From: Oscillospiraceae bacterium
Lineage (GTDB): Bacteria > Bacillota > Clostridia > Oscillospirales > Oscillospiraceae
Direction: 5' to 3'
NCBI GenBank assembly: GCA_017938625.1
Contig: JAGBBD010000050.1
Location: 27,999-91,998, forward strand
DNA: 64,000 nt
Both the position numbers and the translations under genes were made by a program. The notes beneath the pieces are model-generated. The model did no database searches. It was not told the origin of the DNA and saw only the letters and a program-made list of their open reading frames with translations. Positions 35,219 to 42,914 of this stretch are shown here, in pieces. Positions within the stretch are counted from its first letter, which is position 1. Every line of letters begins with the position of its first letter.

Positions 35219-35248
35219 TTTCGCCGTGGGCGAAAATATGATACACTA
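35219..35248 (+). promoter_or_regulatory. Promoter of the GH3-like gene
   Basis: TTTCGC (35219-35224), a 17-bp spacer and TACACT (35242-35247) within GAAAATATGATACACTA. A small hairpin (TTTCGCCgtggGCGAAA) overlaps the -35 box. Confidence 0.45.
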
Positions 35249-35274
35249 AAGAAAAATCACGAGGAGGGGACAAC

Positions 35275-37368
35275 ATGGAATATACACCTCGTATGACCGA
35301 AAATATGCTGGCAGCCCACTCTGCTGCCGTCAACAGCATGGTACTGCTGAAAAATGTGGCAGGCACGCTGCCTCTGCGCCCGGCCGGCAGCGAAAAGCTG
35401 CCCATTGCCGTCTTTGGCATGGGTCAGATCGAAACGGCCTGCTGCTGTGAGGAATTCAAGACCTACCGCAAGGTGAGTATTCTGGACGGATTGTGTGCCT
35501 CCCGGCTGGTGCAGCCGGACGGACTGCTTGCTCACAAGTATCGCAACTGGAAGCTGAATGAGCCGGGGAAGGTCTTCCCGTGGAGCAGCCTGTCCATGGA
35601 AGAACTGGCAGACAACAACGCCGCCGCCGTGGTGGTGCTGACCAGAACGGAAGAAAGCTACGATACCATCGTCAATAACGATGAGCGGGACATGGTCCGT
35701 GCCATTGCAGCCGCCTTTGACCGGGTGGTGCTGGTGGTCAATGCGCCCGGCTATGTGGAGATCGCGCCCATTGCGTCCTTGTGCGGCGCTGTGGTCTATA
35801 TGGGCGTGGCAGGTCAGGAGGGCGGCGCCGCCCTTGCAGAGCTGCTGACAGGCGATGCGCTGTTCCGCGGTCACCTCAATCAGAGCTGGCCCATGCGCCG
35901 TGCCGATTTTACTCAGGCAAACCAGAGCGCCGACATCTATTGCGGCTATCGTTATTTTGATACCTTCGGCACAGAGCTGCTGTATGACTTCGGTCATGGT
36001 CTGACCTACGGTGCTGCGGAGATCGAAAGTGTTTCCGTGGCTGTGGACGGCACAGAGGTGGTGGTCTCCGCTGCGGTTGCCAATGTGGGCGATAACTGGC
36101 CCGTCAGCCAGGTGGTGCAGGTCTATGCCTCCCGTCCCGACGGAAGACTGGCACAGCCCAAGTATGTGTTCCAGGGCTTTGCAGCCACCAAGGTGCTTGA
36201 CCCCGGTCAGGTGCAGACTGTGACCATCCGCTTCCCTGTGGGCGAGCTGTCCACCTTCTCCGAGGAAAGCTCTGCCTTTATTCTGGAGGCCGGTTACTAT
36301 GATATCCGTGTGGGCTTCTCCGCGCGTTCCGCTATGGTGGCAGGCTCTTTGAAGCTGCTGCGTGACGAGGTGGTACTGCCTGTCATGCCCATGCAGATGC
36401 CCAAAACGAAAAACCGCCCTGCGCCCATGAGCTTTGCCCTCCCCGGGGAGACCGAGGAACTGGCTGCTGTGCGCAAACATGCCATCCGTCTGTCCAGCTG
36501 GAACATTCCCAGAGTGAAGCTGCGTAAGCCAAGAGCGGCGCAGCTGTGCCGCGGTGCGGAAACCCCTGTGCGGCTGGAAAATGTGGCGAGAGGCGAAAAT
36601 AATCTCTATGAGCTGGTAGGCGGCATGGACAGCCATGACCTGCGTGCGCTGGTGCTGGATTTTGGCTTCAAGCAGACCTCTGTGCCCGGTGCGCTGGGTG
36701 CCTCTGCCGATCTGATGGAAAACTACGGCATCCCTGCCATGACCATTGCCGCCGGCGCAGACGGTGTGCTGCTGACAAGAGATCTGCGGGATGAAGAGGG
36801 CAATGTGACGGGTCATCAGTACTGTACTGCATTCCCTGCGGCAAGCCTGCTTGGCTGCAGCTGGAATTTGGAGCTGATCGCATCCGTGGGTGCTGCCATC
36901 GGCAGAGAAATGAAGGAATTTGGCGTGGATCTGTGGCTGGCACCCGGTGCCGATGTGCTCCGCAGCCCCGGTCAGCGCCACGCAAGCCGCTGCTGGGCAG
37001 AAGAGCCTGTGCTGTGCGGTGTATATACCCTTGCCATGGCAAAGGGCGTGGAGAAGTACGGCGCGGCTGTGCTGCGAGCCGTGTCCATGGAGCATAAGGA
37101 TACTGCCACCCAGCGTGCCTATCAGGATATTTACTCCCTCGGCTTCGCCATTGCCGCGCCTTCGGCAGCTGCTGTGCTGCTGCCCACCCAGTGGCTCAAC
37201 GGCGAGCCTTCCGGTGAGGACACCGCCCAGAGTGAAGCGCTGTGCCACGAGTGGAAGTTCCGCGGGATGTTCCTGGCTGATGACGAGCGCTTTACTGCTG
37301 AGCCCACCAGACTCCAGCTGGAGCAGGCGGCCCTGCGCATCTTGAGATTTGCCTTGAAACGGCTGTAA
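35275..37368 (+). CDS. GH3-like protein with swapped domain order and degenerate active site
   Basis: 697 residues. The GH3 C-terminal sandwich comes first (about 1-230, with YDFGHGLTYG at 235-245), then a fibronectin III-like domain (about 245-350), then the barrel-type N-domain last (about 450-697). Such permutation is known in some ruminal and clostridial beta-glucosidases. Canonical motifs are eroded: the KHF segment reads AVSMEHKD, and the SDW nucleophile segment reads LADDER, keeping one Asp. There is no signal peptide. It may be an altered or non-catalytic GH3. The start follows GAGGAGGGG. Confidence 0.75.
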   Translation: MEYTPRMTENMLAAHSAAVNSMVLLKNVAGTLPLRPAGSEKLPIAVFGMGQIETACCCEEFKTYRKVSILDGLCASRLVQPDGLLAHKYRNWKLNEPGKVFPWSSLSMEELADNNAAAVVVLTRTEESYDTIVNNDERDMVRAIAAAFDRVVLVVNAPGYVEIAPIASLCGAVVYMGVAGQEGGAALAELLTGDALFRGHLNQSWPMRRADFTQANQSADIYCGYRYFDTFGTELLYDFGHGLTYGAAEIESVSVAVDGTEVVVSAAVANVGDNWPVSQVVQVYASRPDGRLAQPKYVFQGFAATKVLDPGQVQTVTIRFPVGELSTFSEESSAFILEAGYYDIRVGFSARSAMVAGSLKLLRDEVVLPVMPMQMPKTKNRPAPMSFALPGETEELAAVRKHAIRLSSWNIPRVKLRKPRAAQLCRGAETPVRLENVARGENNLYELVGGMDSHDLRALVLDFGFKQTSVPGALGASADLMENYGIPAMTIAAGADGVLLTRDLRDEEGNVTGHQYCTAFPAASLLGCSWNLELIASVGAAIGREMKEFGVDLWLAPGADVLRSPGQRHASRCWAEEPVLCGVYTLAMAKGVEKYGAAVLRAVSMEHKDTATQRAYQDIYSLGFAIAAPSAAAVLLPTQWLNGEPSGEDTAQSEALCHEWKFRGMFLADDERFTAEPTRLQLEQAALRILRFALKRL

Positions 37369-37370
37369 TA

Positions 37371-37405
37371 AAAAAGAACGGACACACAGTGTCCGTTCTT
37401 TTTAT
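37371..37405. terminator. Bidirectional terminator
   Basis: AAAAAGAACGGACAC-ACA-GTGTCCGTTCTTTTT between the convergent GH3-like and TtcA-like genes. Confidence 0.9.
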
Positions 37406-38151
37406 TCTCCCTGTGGGACGGCGTTGCGACCCTTGAGTGGCTCTTCAATGCCCCATTCCGGCAGGGGCAGACGCTGCATGGCGCCGAAGATCTTGGTTTT
37501 TAGATCCGGATACTGCTTCTGCAGTACCGCCAGCAGATCCTTGACCTCCTGCCGCTTGGTGGACTTGTCTGCCGGGCAGCGGTTTTCCACCACAGGCAGT
37601 TCCATGCGCGCTGCGAAGCTCTGCACCGCCTTTTCTCCGATGTAGAGCATAGGGCGGATCTGGGTCAGATCCGTGCGGCTGAGATAGGTCACAGGCTGAA
37701 AGCAGCTGATGCGGCCCTCGTAGAAAAGAGAGAGCAGGAAGGTCTCCACGGCATCGTCGTAGTGATGGCCCAGCGCTACCTTGTTGAAGCCCTTTTCCTT
37801 CAACGCGTCATGGAGTGCGCCCCGGCGCATTTTGGCGCACATGGAGCAGGGATTTTTTTCTTTGCGGTAGTCAAAGATGATCGGCCCGATCTCGGTCTTT
37901 ACACAGGTGTAGGGCACACCCAGCTTGCGGCAGTAGTCCTCCACGGGAGAAAAATCCATGCCAAGCCCCATATCGATGGTGATGGCTTCCAAAGTGAAGG
38001 ATTTGGGGTAGTATTTCTGCAGACCTGCCATCAGCGCCAGCAGGGCAAGGGAGTCCTTGCCGCCGGAAACGCCTACGGCGATGCGGTCGCCTTCTTCGAT
38101 CATGTGATAGTCATCCGCGCAGCGGCGGACAAGACCCATAAGATGCTGCAT
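37402..38151 (-). CDS. ttcA: TtcA-family tRNA 2-thiocytidine synthetase
   Basis: About 249 residues. PP-loop ATPase motif VSGGKDS activates the target cytidine, and the CSMC pair plus a later Cys (NRCPAD) are expected to hold an Fe-S cluster for sulfur transfer to C32 of tRNA. ATG 38151 follows AAAGGAG. Close homologues TilS and CTU1 share the PP-loop, but the CxxC position and LGHHYDDAVET stretch favour TtcA. Confidence 0.85.
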   Translation of the reverse strand: MQHLMGLVRRCADDYHMIEEGDRIAVGVSGGKDSLALLALMAGLQKYYPKSFTLEAITIDMGLGMDFSPVEDYCRKLGVPYTCVKTEIGPIIFDYRKEKNPCSMCAKMRRGALHDALKEKGFNKVALGHHYDDAVETFLLSLFYEGRISCFQPVTYLSRTDLTQIRPMLYIGEKAVQSFAARMELPVVENRCPADKSTKRQEVKDLLAVLQKQYPDLKTKIFGAMQRLPLPEWGIEEPLKGRNAVPQGE

Positions 38152-38263
38152 AAAATAACTCCTTTTGATGAAAAATGCCTCGTGAGCATTTGAGAGTAAA
38201 CGAGAGAAAAACGGAGAAAAACGGAGTTCGTCCAAAGAAAAATAAAAATTTGAAAAAATGGTG

Positions 38264-38292
38264 TTGACAGAATTTTTTCCATGTGATATAAA
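38264..38292 (+). promoter_or_regulatory. rplM-rpsI promoter
   Basis: TTGACA (38264-38269), a 17-bp spacer and TATAAA (38287-38292). Confidence 0.8.
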
Positions 38293-38296
38293 GAGT

Positions 38297-38375
38297 AGGC
38301 GCGTTCAGAGATATTGTATCTTTGCGCCAAGGATTTGTCAAAAAATTTTTATTATAAAAGAAAGCAAACGCTTTC
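38297..38375 (+). promoter_or_regulatory. Candidate L13 leader structure
   Basis: The 5' leader of rplM can fold a hairpin GGCGC ... GCGCC with inner AGATA/TATCT (about 38298-38329), and a second hairpin GAAAGC-aaac-GCTTTC (38360-38375) directly before the ribosome site. Firmicutes L13 operons often carry an autoregulatory leader; the match here is structural only. Confidence 0.45.
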
Positions 38376-38390
38376 CATGGAGGTAACCTC

Positions 38391-38822
38391 ATGTCCACTA
38401 CTATGGCAAAGAAGGAGAACGTCCAGAGAAAATGGTATGTTCTCGATGCAGCAGGTAAGCCCCTGGGCCGTACCGCTGTCACCGCTGCCAAGCTGCTGCG
38501 CGGCAAGCACAAGCCCGATTTCACCCCCAACGTTGACTGTGGCGATTTCGTCATCATCGTCAACTGCGACAAGGCTGTTCTGACCGGCAAGAAGCTGGAT
38601 CAGAAGATGTATCAGCATCACACCGGCTGGATCGGCAACCTGAAGGAAGTCAAGTACCGCACTCTGATGCAGGATCGTCCTGAGTTCGCTGTGGAACTGG
38701 CCGTTAAGGGTATGCTGCCCAAGAACTCTCTGGGCCGCGCTGCCATGACCCGTCTGAAGCTGTATGCAGGCCCTGAGCACAACAATGCCGCTCAGAAGCC
38801 CGAAGCTTGGACTCTGGATTGA
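38391..38822 (+). CDS. rplM: 50S ribosomal protein L13
   Basis: 143 residues. Conserved core: [59 protein letters not shown] and [19 protein letters not shown] precedes the ATG. The usual L13-S9 operon order is kept, with rpsI 17 bp downstream. Confidence 0.97.
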   Translation: MSTTMAKKENVQRKWYVLDAAGKPLGRTAVTAAKLLRGKHKPDFTPNVDCGDFVIIVNCDKAVLTGKKLDQKMYQHHTGWIGNLKEVKYRTLMQDRPEFAVELAVKGMLPKNSLGRAAMTRLKLYAGPEHNNAAQKPEAWTLD

Positions 38823-38839
38823 TCGGGAGGTAAGGAATT

Positions 38840-39244
38840 ATGTACGAGAGCAAAAGAGCTTATCACTACGGCACCGGCCGCCGGAAGTCCTCCGTCGCCC
38901 GTGTTCGTGTCTATGAAAACGGCACCGGCTCCATCATCATCAACGGCCGCGATATCGACGAGTACTTCGGTCTCGAGACCCTGAAGCTGCTGGTTCGTCA
39001 GCCCATGGTCACCACTGACACTCTGGGCAAGATCGACCTGGTCGTTACCGTCGCCGGCGGCGGCGTGACCGGTCAGGCAGGCGCCATCCGTCACGGTGTT
39101 GCCCGCGCTCTGCTGGGCGTCAACCCCGAATACCGCGCTGCTCTGAAGGCTGCAGGTTTCCTGACCCGCGACCCCAGAATGAAGGAAAGAAAGAAGTACG
39201 GCTTGAAGGCCGCACGTCGCGCACCCCAGTTCTCCAAGAGATAA
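38840..39244 (+). CDS. rpsI: 30S ribosomal protein S9
   Basis: 134 residues: N-terminal [13 protein letters not shown], middle [15 protein letters not shown]-terminal [18 protein letters not shown] whose terminal KR reaches the P-site tRNA. Second gene of the L13-S9 operon. A 20-bp piece of its 3' end (39206-39225) recurs downstream at 39434-39453. Confidence 0.97.
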   Translation: MYESKRAYHYGTGRRKSSVARVRVYENGTGSIIINGRDIDEYFGLETLKLLVRQPMVTTDTLGKIDLVVTVAGGGVTGQAGAIRHGVARALLGVNPEYRAALKAAGFLTRDPRMKERKKYGLKAARRAPQFSKR

Positions 39245-39264
39245 TTGGGAGTATCGACAAACAC

Positions 39265-39297
39265 AAGGCAACCACCTTTGGTGGTTGCCTTTTTTCT
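39265..39297 (+). terminator. Terminator of rplM-rpsI
   Basis: AAGGCAACCACC-TTT-GGTGGTTGCCTT followed by TTTT. Confidence 0.92.
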
Positions 39298-39613
39298 TCA
39301 GAGGCTCGGCCTTCAAGCCGTCCCATATCCGGGGGCCCCACGCGGCCTGACGCGTGGGGAGAGGAGGAGCAAGGGAGCGCGCGAAGCTTTTTGCCAAAGG
39401 CGGAAACGGAGCGAGCGGACTTTGCGACGACGAAAGGCCGCACGTCGCGCACCGGGGTGACACGAAGCCTTTGCCTTTCACGTTGTACCATGGCTCCCCT
39501 TGTCAGCGCAGCTGACTGAGGGGTAGTCGTTCTCTCCTCGCAATGACAGCGAAGAGAGGTACTGCCAATCAAACATCTGTCATTGCGAGGCTTCGAAGAA
39601 GCCGTGGCAATCT
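39298..39613. repeat. Intergenic repeats including rpsI-derived fragments
   Basis: No gene seen. CGGCCTTCAAGCCG (39306-39319) is the inverse of rpsI 39200-39213, and AAGGCCGCACGTCGCGCACC (39434-39453) repeats rpsI 39206-39225 exactly. A DUF559-type element with GTCAGC/GCTGAC stem lies at 39492-39524, a partial CTCCTCGCAATGACA end at 39534-39548, and a TGTCATTGCGAGG unit with CTTC/GAAG inner stem at 39578-39613. Confidence 0.65.
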
Positions 39614-39630
39614 ATGGTTTGCAGTTACAT

Positions 39631-39670
39631 AAAGAATGACCTTCCGACGATGATCGGAAGGTCATTCTTT
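39631..39670. terminator. Hairpin terminator at the second XRE gene end
   Basis: AAAGAATGACCTTCCGA and its complement with a 6-base loop; the XRE stop lies in the right arm. Confidence 0.75.
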
Positions 39671-39868
39671 GTCATTTGTAAACAGAACAATGCTCTCTGC
39701 CTGGCAATGGAGAATGCTGCACAGCCGTTCCATGGTGTAGAGCGTAATGGACTTGTTGTGTTTCAAATTGTGGATCGTTCGGGAGCTGATGTTGTGTTCT
39801 TTGATCAAGGTATAGGTGCTGATATTTTGTTTTTTCATAGTCTCCCACAGCGGCGCATAACTGATCAT
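39662..39868 (-). CDS. Small XRE/Cro-type regulator
   Basis: 68 residues, a single helix-turn-helix of the Cro/HTH_26 type: TLIKEHNISSRTIHNLKHN followed by ITLYTMERLCSILHC. Little sequence lies outside the domain. GGGTGAG precedes the ATG. It is divergent from a 50-residue protein, repeating the regulator/small-protein layout at 607-1352. Confidence 0.85.
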   Translation of the reverse strand: MISYAPLWETMKKQNISTYTLIKEHNISSRTIHNLKHNKSITLYTMERLCSILHCQAESIVLFTNDKE

Positions 39869-39925
39869 ATCAACATCTCACCCCCGATAAATTTTGTATG
39901 TTTATTATCTTTTGAAAACAGGGGG

Positions 39926-39954
39926 TTTACTATACTGAAAAATGTAACTATAAT
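39926..39954 (+). promoter_or_regulatory. Promoter of the 50-residue protein gene
   Basis: TTTACT (39926-39931), a 17-bp spacer and TATAAT (39949-39954). Confidence 0.65.
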
Positions 39955-40001
39955 GGGAGAGGTGATCCGAATCGATTCTACACAAAACAGGAGGATACAA
40001 T

Positions 40002-40154
40002 ATGAATTATCAAAAACTCTATACTGCCATGTTCAATGCGGTAACGAATGCCATTGAGCATATGGAACATCAGAATTACGGGAAAGCGCTGGAAGAATTG
40101 AAGACGGCGCAAATCAACGCGGAAGATCTGTATATTGGCGCAGAAGAAACGTAA
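40002..40154 (+). CDS. Small helical protein, 50 residues
   Basis: A short gene with all expected signals: promoter, ACAGGAGGATA ribosome site, ATG and a strong terminator. The protein starts MNYQKLYTAMFNAVTNAIEH and continues as an amphipathic helical hairpin (YGKALEELKTAQINAEDLYI). I believe similar small proteins occur in other gut Clostridia as hypotheticals, but the function is unknown. The divergent XRE gene probably controls it. Confidence 0.75.
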   Translation: MNYQKLYTAMFNAVTNAIEHMEHQNYGKALEELKTAQINAEDLYIGAEET

Positions 40155-40197
40155 AAGAACATCCCGAAGGCCGTAAGGGCTTTCGGGATGTTCTTAT
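40155..40197 (+). terminator. Rho-independent terminator
   Basis: AAGAACATCCCGAAgGCC / GGGCtTTCGGGATGTTCTT stem with a GTAA loop. Confidence 0.85.
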
Positions 40198-40215
40198 GTG
40201 CGGGTCTCAAAACAG

Positions 40216-40245
40216 CGGCGGGCAAGGGGCTGCCCGCCCTACAGA
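40216..40245. repeat. Hairpin repeat of the GTAGGG family
   Basis: Minus-strand copy: TGTAGGGCGGGCAG, loop, GCCCGCC. It lies between the small gene terminator and the lipoprotein stop. Confidence 0.6.
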
Positions 40246-40261
40246 GGTATAGGGGCATTGT

Positions 40262-41209
40262 TTATTCGATCACATTTCCGTCTTTGTCGTATCGTGTGAC
40301 GGTCTCATTGCCGTCTATATCGCAGAAGATCACGTGTTTGGTGCCGTCTTCGAAGTATTCTGTGGTGGTCTCCGGGTAGCCGAACCAGCCGTCTTCCTCT
40401 TCCACAATAGCATAGTGCAGCTCCTGCTTGAGCCTGCCGTTTTCTGTGCGTGTTTCTGTCAGCGTTCTGCCTTGATCGTCATAGGTGTACTCATAGTATA
40501 GCTCCGATACGGTGCTGCCGTCGGCAGCATAGGAAACTTCCGCAAGGACATCGCCGTAGGTGTTGTAGGTCGACTCTGCCGAAGTGCCGTCTGCATACAC
40601 ACCGCGGATGTGTTGGGCATACGGTTCGCCATCCATGCCTGCGGCATAGGTGAAATAGGTCTGCTGCTGCAGAACATGGTCTTCATCGTAGTGCTCAGCG
40701 ACCAGAATGCTGCCGCTTTCATCATATTGATTGGTGAAGTATGAGCCGTCCTCATAGTAGCCTGTGTAAAGCGCTTCATACCAAGCGCCGTCATCGCCTT
40801 GGGCATATTCGGTCTCGCCAGAGAGCATACCGTTTTCATAGGTGGTGATTTTTCTAAGATCGCCATCTTCCGTGTACTGATAGCGCTGCTCCTGGTCGTA
40901 GATCACGTTACCATCTGCGTCATAGGACACAGAGCGTGTCAGATTGCCGTAGTCGTCGTAGCGGTAAAGATCTGTCATGCCGTCATCATATTCCCAGATC
41001 TCGGCGCCGCAGACGGTGCAGCGCATATCGTCAAGCTTGTGGGCTTCGTGCTGCACGGCTTCGTCACATTCACACAGATGCCAATGCTCCTTGGCATCGC
41101 AGTTCCAGAAGTCGCTGACGAAGTGACCCTCATGGGAGACTTCTTTTTGGGAACAGGCACACAACAAAAGCAACGAAGCCAGCAGGAGAACAAGTGCGCG
41201 TTTTTTCAT
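40262..41209 (-). CDS. Lipoprotein with YD-like repeats
   Basis: About 315 residues. Signal peptide KKRALVLLLASLLLLCACS with a lipobox cysteine, so it is anchored on the outer face of the membrane. After a Cys/His-rich stretch (WNCDAKEHWHLCECDE, CTVCGAE) come many short strand repeats of the form YDxxGNxxxxxxY, resembling YD/RHS or MORN-like repeats. ATG 41209 follows AGGAGG, 10 bp after the DUF362 gene stop, so they form an operon. The function is unknown. Confidence 0.75.
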   Translation of the reverse strand: MKKRALVLLLASLLLLCACSQKEVSHEGHFVSDFWNCDAKEHWHLCECDEAVQHEAHKLDDMRCTVCGAEIWEYDDGMTDLYRYDDYGNLTRSVSYDADGNVIYDQEQRYQYTEDGDLRKITTYENGMLSGETEYAQGDDGAWYEALYTGYYEDGSYFTNQYDESGSILVAEHYDEDHVLQQQTYFTYAAGMDGEPYAQHIRGVYADGTSAESTYNTYGDVLAEVSYAADGSTVSELYYEYTYDDQGRTLTETRTENGRLKQELHYAIVEEEDGWFGYPETTTEYFEDGTKHVIFCDIDGNETVTRYDKDGNVIE

Positions 41210-41219
41210 AGCTGCCTCC

Positions 41220-42218
41220 TTAATCGAGAACGAAGGGGCTGACATCTGCCACAGCATCTTCGGCTGTGATGCGCTTGTCGTTATCGTCTATGTGGATCAG
41301 TTCGTATCGGTCATTGCCCATGCCAAGCTCTTTCATATAGCTCAGCTGCCGCAGACCGCGACGGGATTCAATGCGCTGCACCATGGCGCTGCGGTCGTGC
41401 TCGGACATGGCATAGATCATATCCACACACGCCTGATCCACAGCCAGCAGATCCGTGGAAGCACAGATGCCCACATTGGGTGTGACCACCGGCTGGGCAT
41501 AGATCCCCTCACAGTCACAGGAAACGGACATATTCCGCATGACATTGATATAGACGATCCTGCCTTCAAAATGGTCTGCAACAGCTTTGGAGGACTCTGT
41601 CATGCACTCCATGAACTCCTCTTTCTGCACATCCCACATATCGTCCTGACCCGGGGTGGTGTGGATGAGGGGCTTGCCGAGCTTGGCATCGGCGCAGCCA
41701 ATGCCGATGTTCTTGTTGGAGCCGCCGAAGCCGCCGTTGGTATGACCCTTGAAATGGGTCAGCACCAGAAGGGAATCGTAGTTTTTGATGTTTTTGCCCA
41801 GATACATCTCATCAAACCACTTGCCGCCGCGGACGGGATAGGCTTCTGCGCCGTCCTCGTCGAGAATGTCTACAGGGCAGAAAGTCCATCCGTTGACCTG
41901 CAGCGTTTTGCGGTGCTGCTGCGTTGTGGCGCGGTCGCCGGGATAATAGGAATTGGTCTCCACAATGGCGGCGCCGGGAAGCTGCTCCATGAGCTGACGA
42001 ACCCAGTCACGGGGGATCAGATTGGGACCGTTGGGCTCGCCTGTGTGGAGCTTGACACCGATCTTGCCTGTCAGTTGGGCGGAAACTCTTTTGAAAATAT
42101 CCAGCAGTCCTTGGGCGGAGAGCTCATTTGTGAAATACACCGGGCTTGCTTCTCCGGTGCGCTGTTCGTAAGGAATATACCGGTCGCCGGTCAGTACGGC
42201 GGATGCTTGTTTTTTCAT
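41220..42218 (-). CDS. DUF362-family protein
   Basis: 332 residues with DUF362 hallmarks: KIGVKLHTGEPNGPNLIP, VETNSYYPGDRATTQQHRK, THFKGHTNGGFGGSNKNIGIG and a Cys-containing CADAKLGKP. Family members often carry Fe-S clusters and occur near redox genes. The C-terminal ferredoxin part seen in many relatives is missing. No signal peptide. The activity is not established for this family. Confidence 0.8.
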   Translation of the reverse strand: MKKQASAVLTGDRYIPYEQRTGEASPVYFTNELSAQGLLDIFKRVSAQLTGKIGVKLHTGEPNGPNLIPRDWVRQLMEQLPGAAIVETNSYYPGDRATTQQHRKTLQVNGWTFCPVDILDEDGAEAYPVRGGKWFDEMYLGKNIKNYDSLLVLTHFKGHTNGGFGGSNKNIGIGCADAKLGKPLIHTTPGQDDMWDVQKEEFMECMTESSKAVADHFEGRIVYINVMRNMSVSCDCEGIYAQPVVTPNVGICASTDLLAVDQACVDMIYAMSEHDRSAMVQRIESRRGLRQLSYMKELGMGNDRYELIHIDDNDKRITAEDAVADVSPFVLD

Positions 42219-42235
42219 CGTATCACCTCAAAGTC

Positions 42236-42264
42236 ATCATACCACAGAATGACTGTGAATGCAA
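42236..42264 (-). promoter_or_regulatory. Promoter of the DUF362-lipoprotein operon
   Basis: Minus strand TTGCAT (42259-42264), a 17-bp spacer and TATGAT (42236-42241). Confidence 0.6.
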
Positions 42265-42297
42265 AAGGACTCTGCAAAACCTTTGCAGAGTCCTTTT
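42263..42297 (-). terminator. Terminator of the ECF S-component gene
   Basis: AAAAGGACTCTGCAAA and its complement with a short loop, followed by TTTTGC on the minus strand. Confidence 0.85.
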
Positions 42298-42301
42298 GCA
42301 A

Positions 42302-42838
42302 TTATTTCTTCAGAGCTTTTTTCAGCGTGGGAGCGATTAGCAGACCCACAGCGCCGCCAATGAGAGCAGTTACAAACTGTGCGATGCCAAAGGTGGCAGG
42401 CAGCGCCTGCAGCATGGGCTGCTTCAAAAGACCTTGTGCCAGCAGAGGCTCTGCCAGTACGCCGCACACCAGTTGTGCCACCACAAGATACAAGACCGCA
42501 AATTTGCAGGCAGCTGCGACGATCCAAGCCAGAACACGGGACACGATGCTCTTTTTGGCGATCAGATGCAGCAACGCAACGAACACGGTGTTGCCCAGCA
42601 TAATGGCGGGCACGACCAAAACCTGCGGCGCGATGCCAAGCAAAAACGCTGCCACAGGGGAGATCAGCGCCACGGTGAAGCCGCTGCCGAGACCTGCCAC
42701 CAGAACACAGATGGCAAGGATGGCATTGACACAGGAGCCTGTGACCATCTGTCCAAAGCCCTTGGTAAGATACTGCAGCGCAATGAGCAGTGCCAGCATC
42801 AGAGCGGTTTCGGTGATCCAAAGAACTTTTTTATTCAT
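42302..42838 (-). CDS. ECF transporter substrate-binding (S) component
   Basis: 178 residues, five to six hydrophobic helices, with N-terminal TALMLALLIALQYLT and the GLGSGFTVALISP loop typical of ECF S proteins. It would bind a vitamin or other micronutrient and share the general EcfAA'T module, which is not in the window. The substrate cannot be read from sequence. ATG 42838 follows GAGGG. It has its own promoter downstream of the hydrogenase operon. Confidence 0.8.
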   Translation of the reverse strand: MNKKVLWITETALMLALLIALQYLTKGFGQMVTGSCVNAILAICVLVAGLGSGFTVALISPVAAFLLGIAPQVLVVPAIMLGNTVFVALLHLIAKKSIVSRVLAWIVAAACKFAVLYLVVAQLVCGVLAEPLLAQGLLKQPMLQALPATFGIAQFVTALIGGAVGLLIAPTLKKALKK

Positions 42839-42864
42839 AGTATTTCCCTCTTTTCTGCTACGAG

Positions 42865-42905
42865 AGTATATCACGATTTTGCCGGGAAAGCAAGGCTTTC
42901 CCGGC
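42865..42905 (-). promoter_or_regulatory. ECF promoter overlapping the post-hydrogenase hairpin
   Basis: Hairpin GCCGGGAAAG-caagg-CTTTCCCGGC (42881-42905) follows the hydA stop. Minus strand TTGCTT (42888-42893) inside it, a 17-bp spacer and TATACT (42865-42870) form the ECF promoter. The hairpin lacks a U tract, so it may be a processing site or pause site. Confidence 0.55.
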
Positions 42906-42914
42906 ATAGAACGA

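Noticed and set aside
39298-39480. A coding gene after rpsI
   Set aside because: The region is GC-rich with repeat fragments, and no frame has a start signal or domain.
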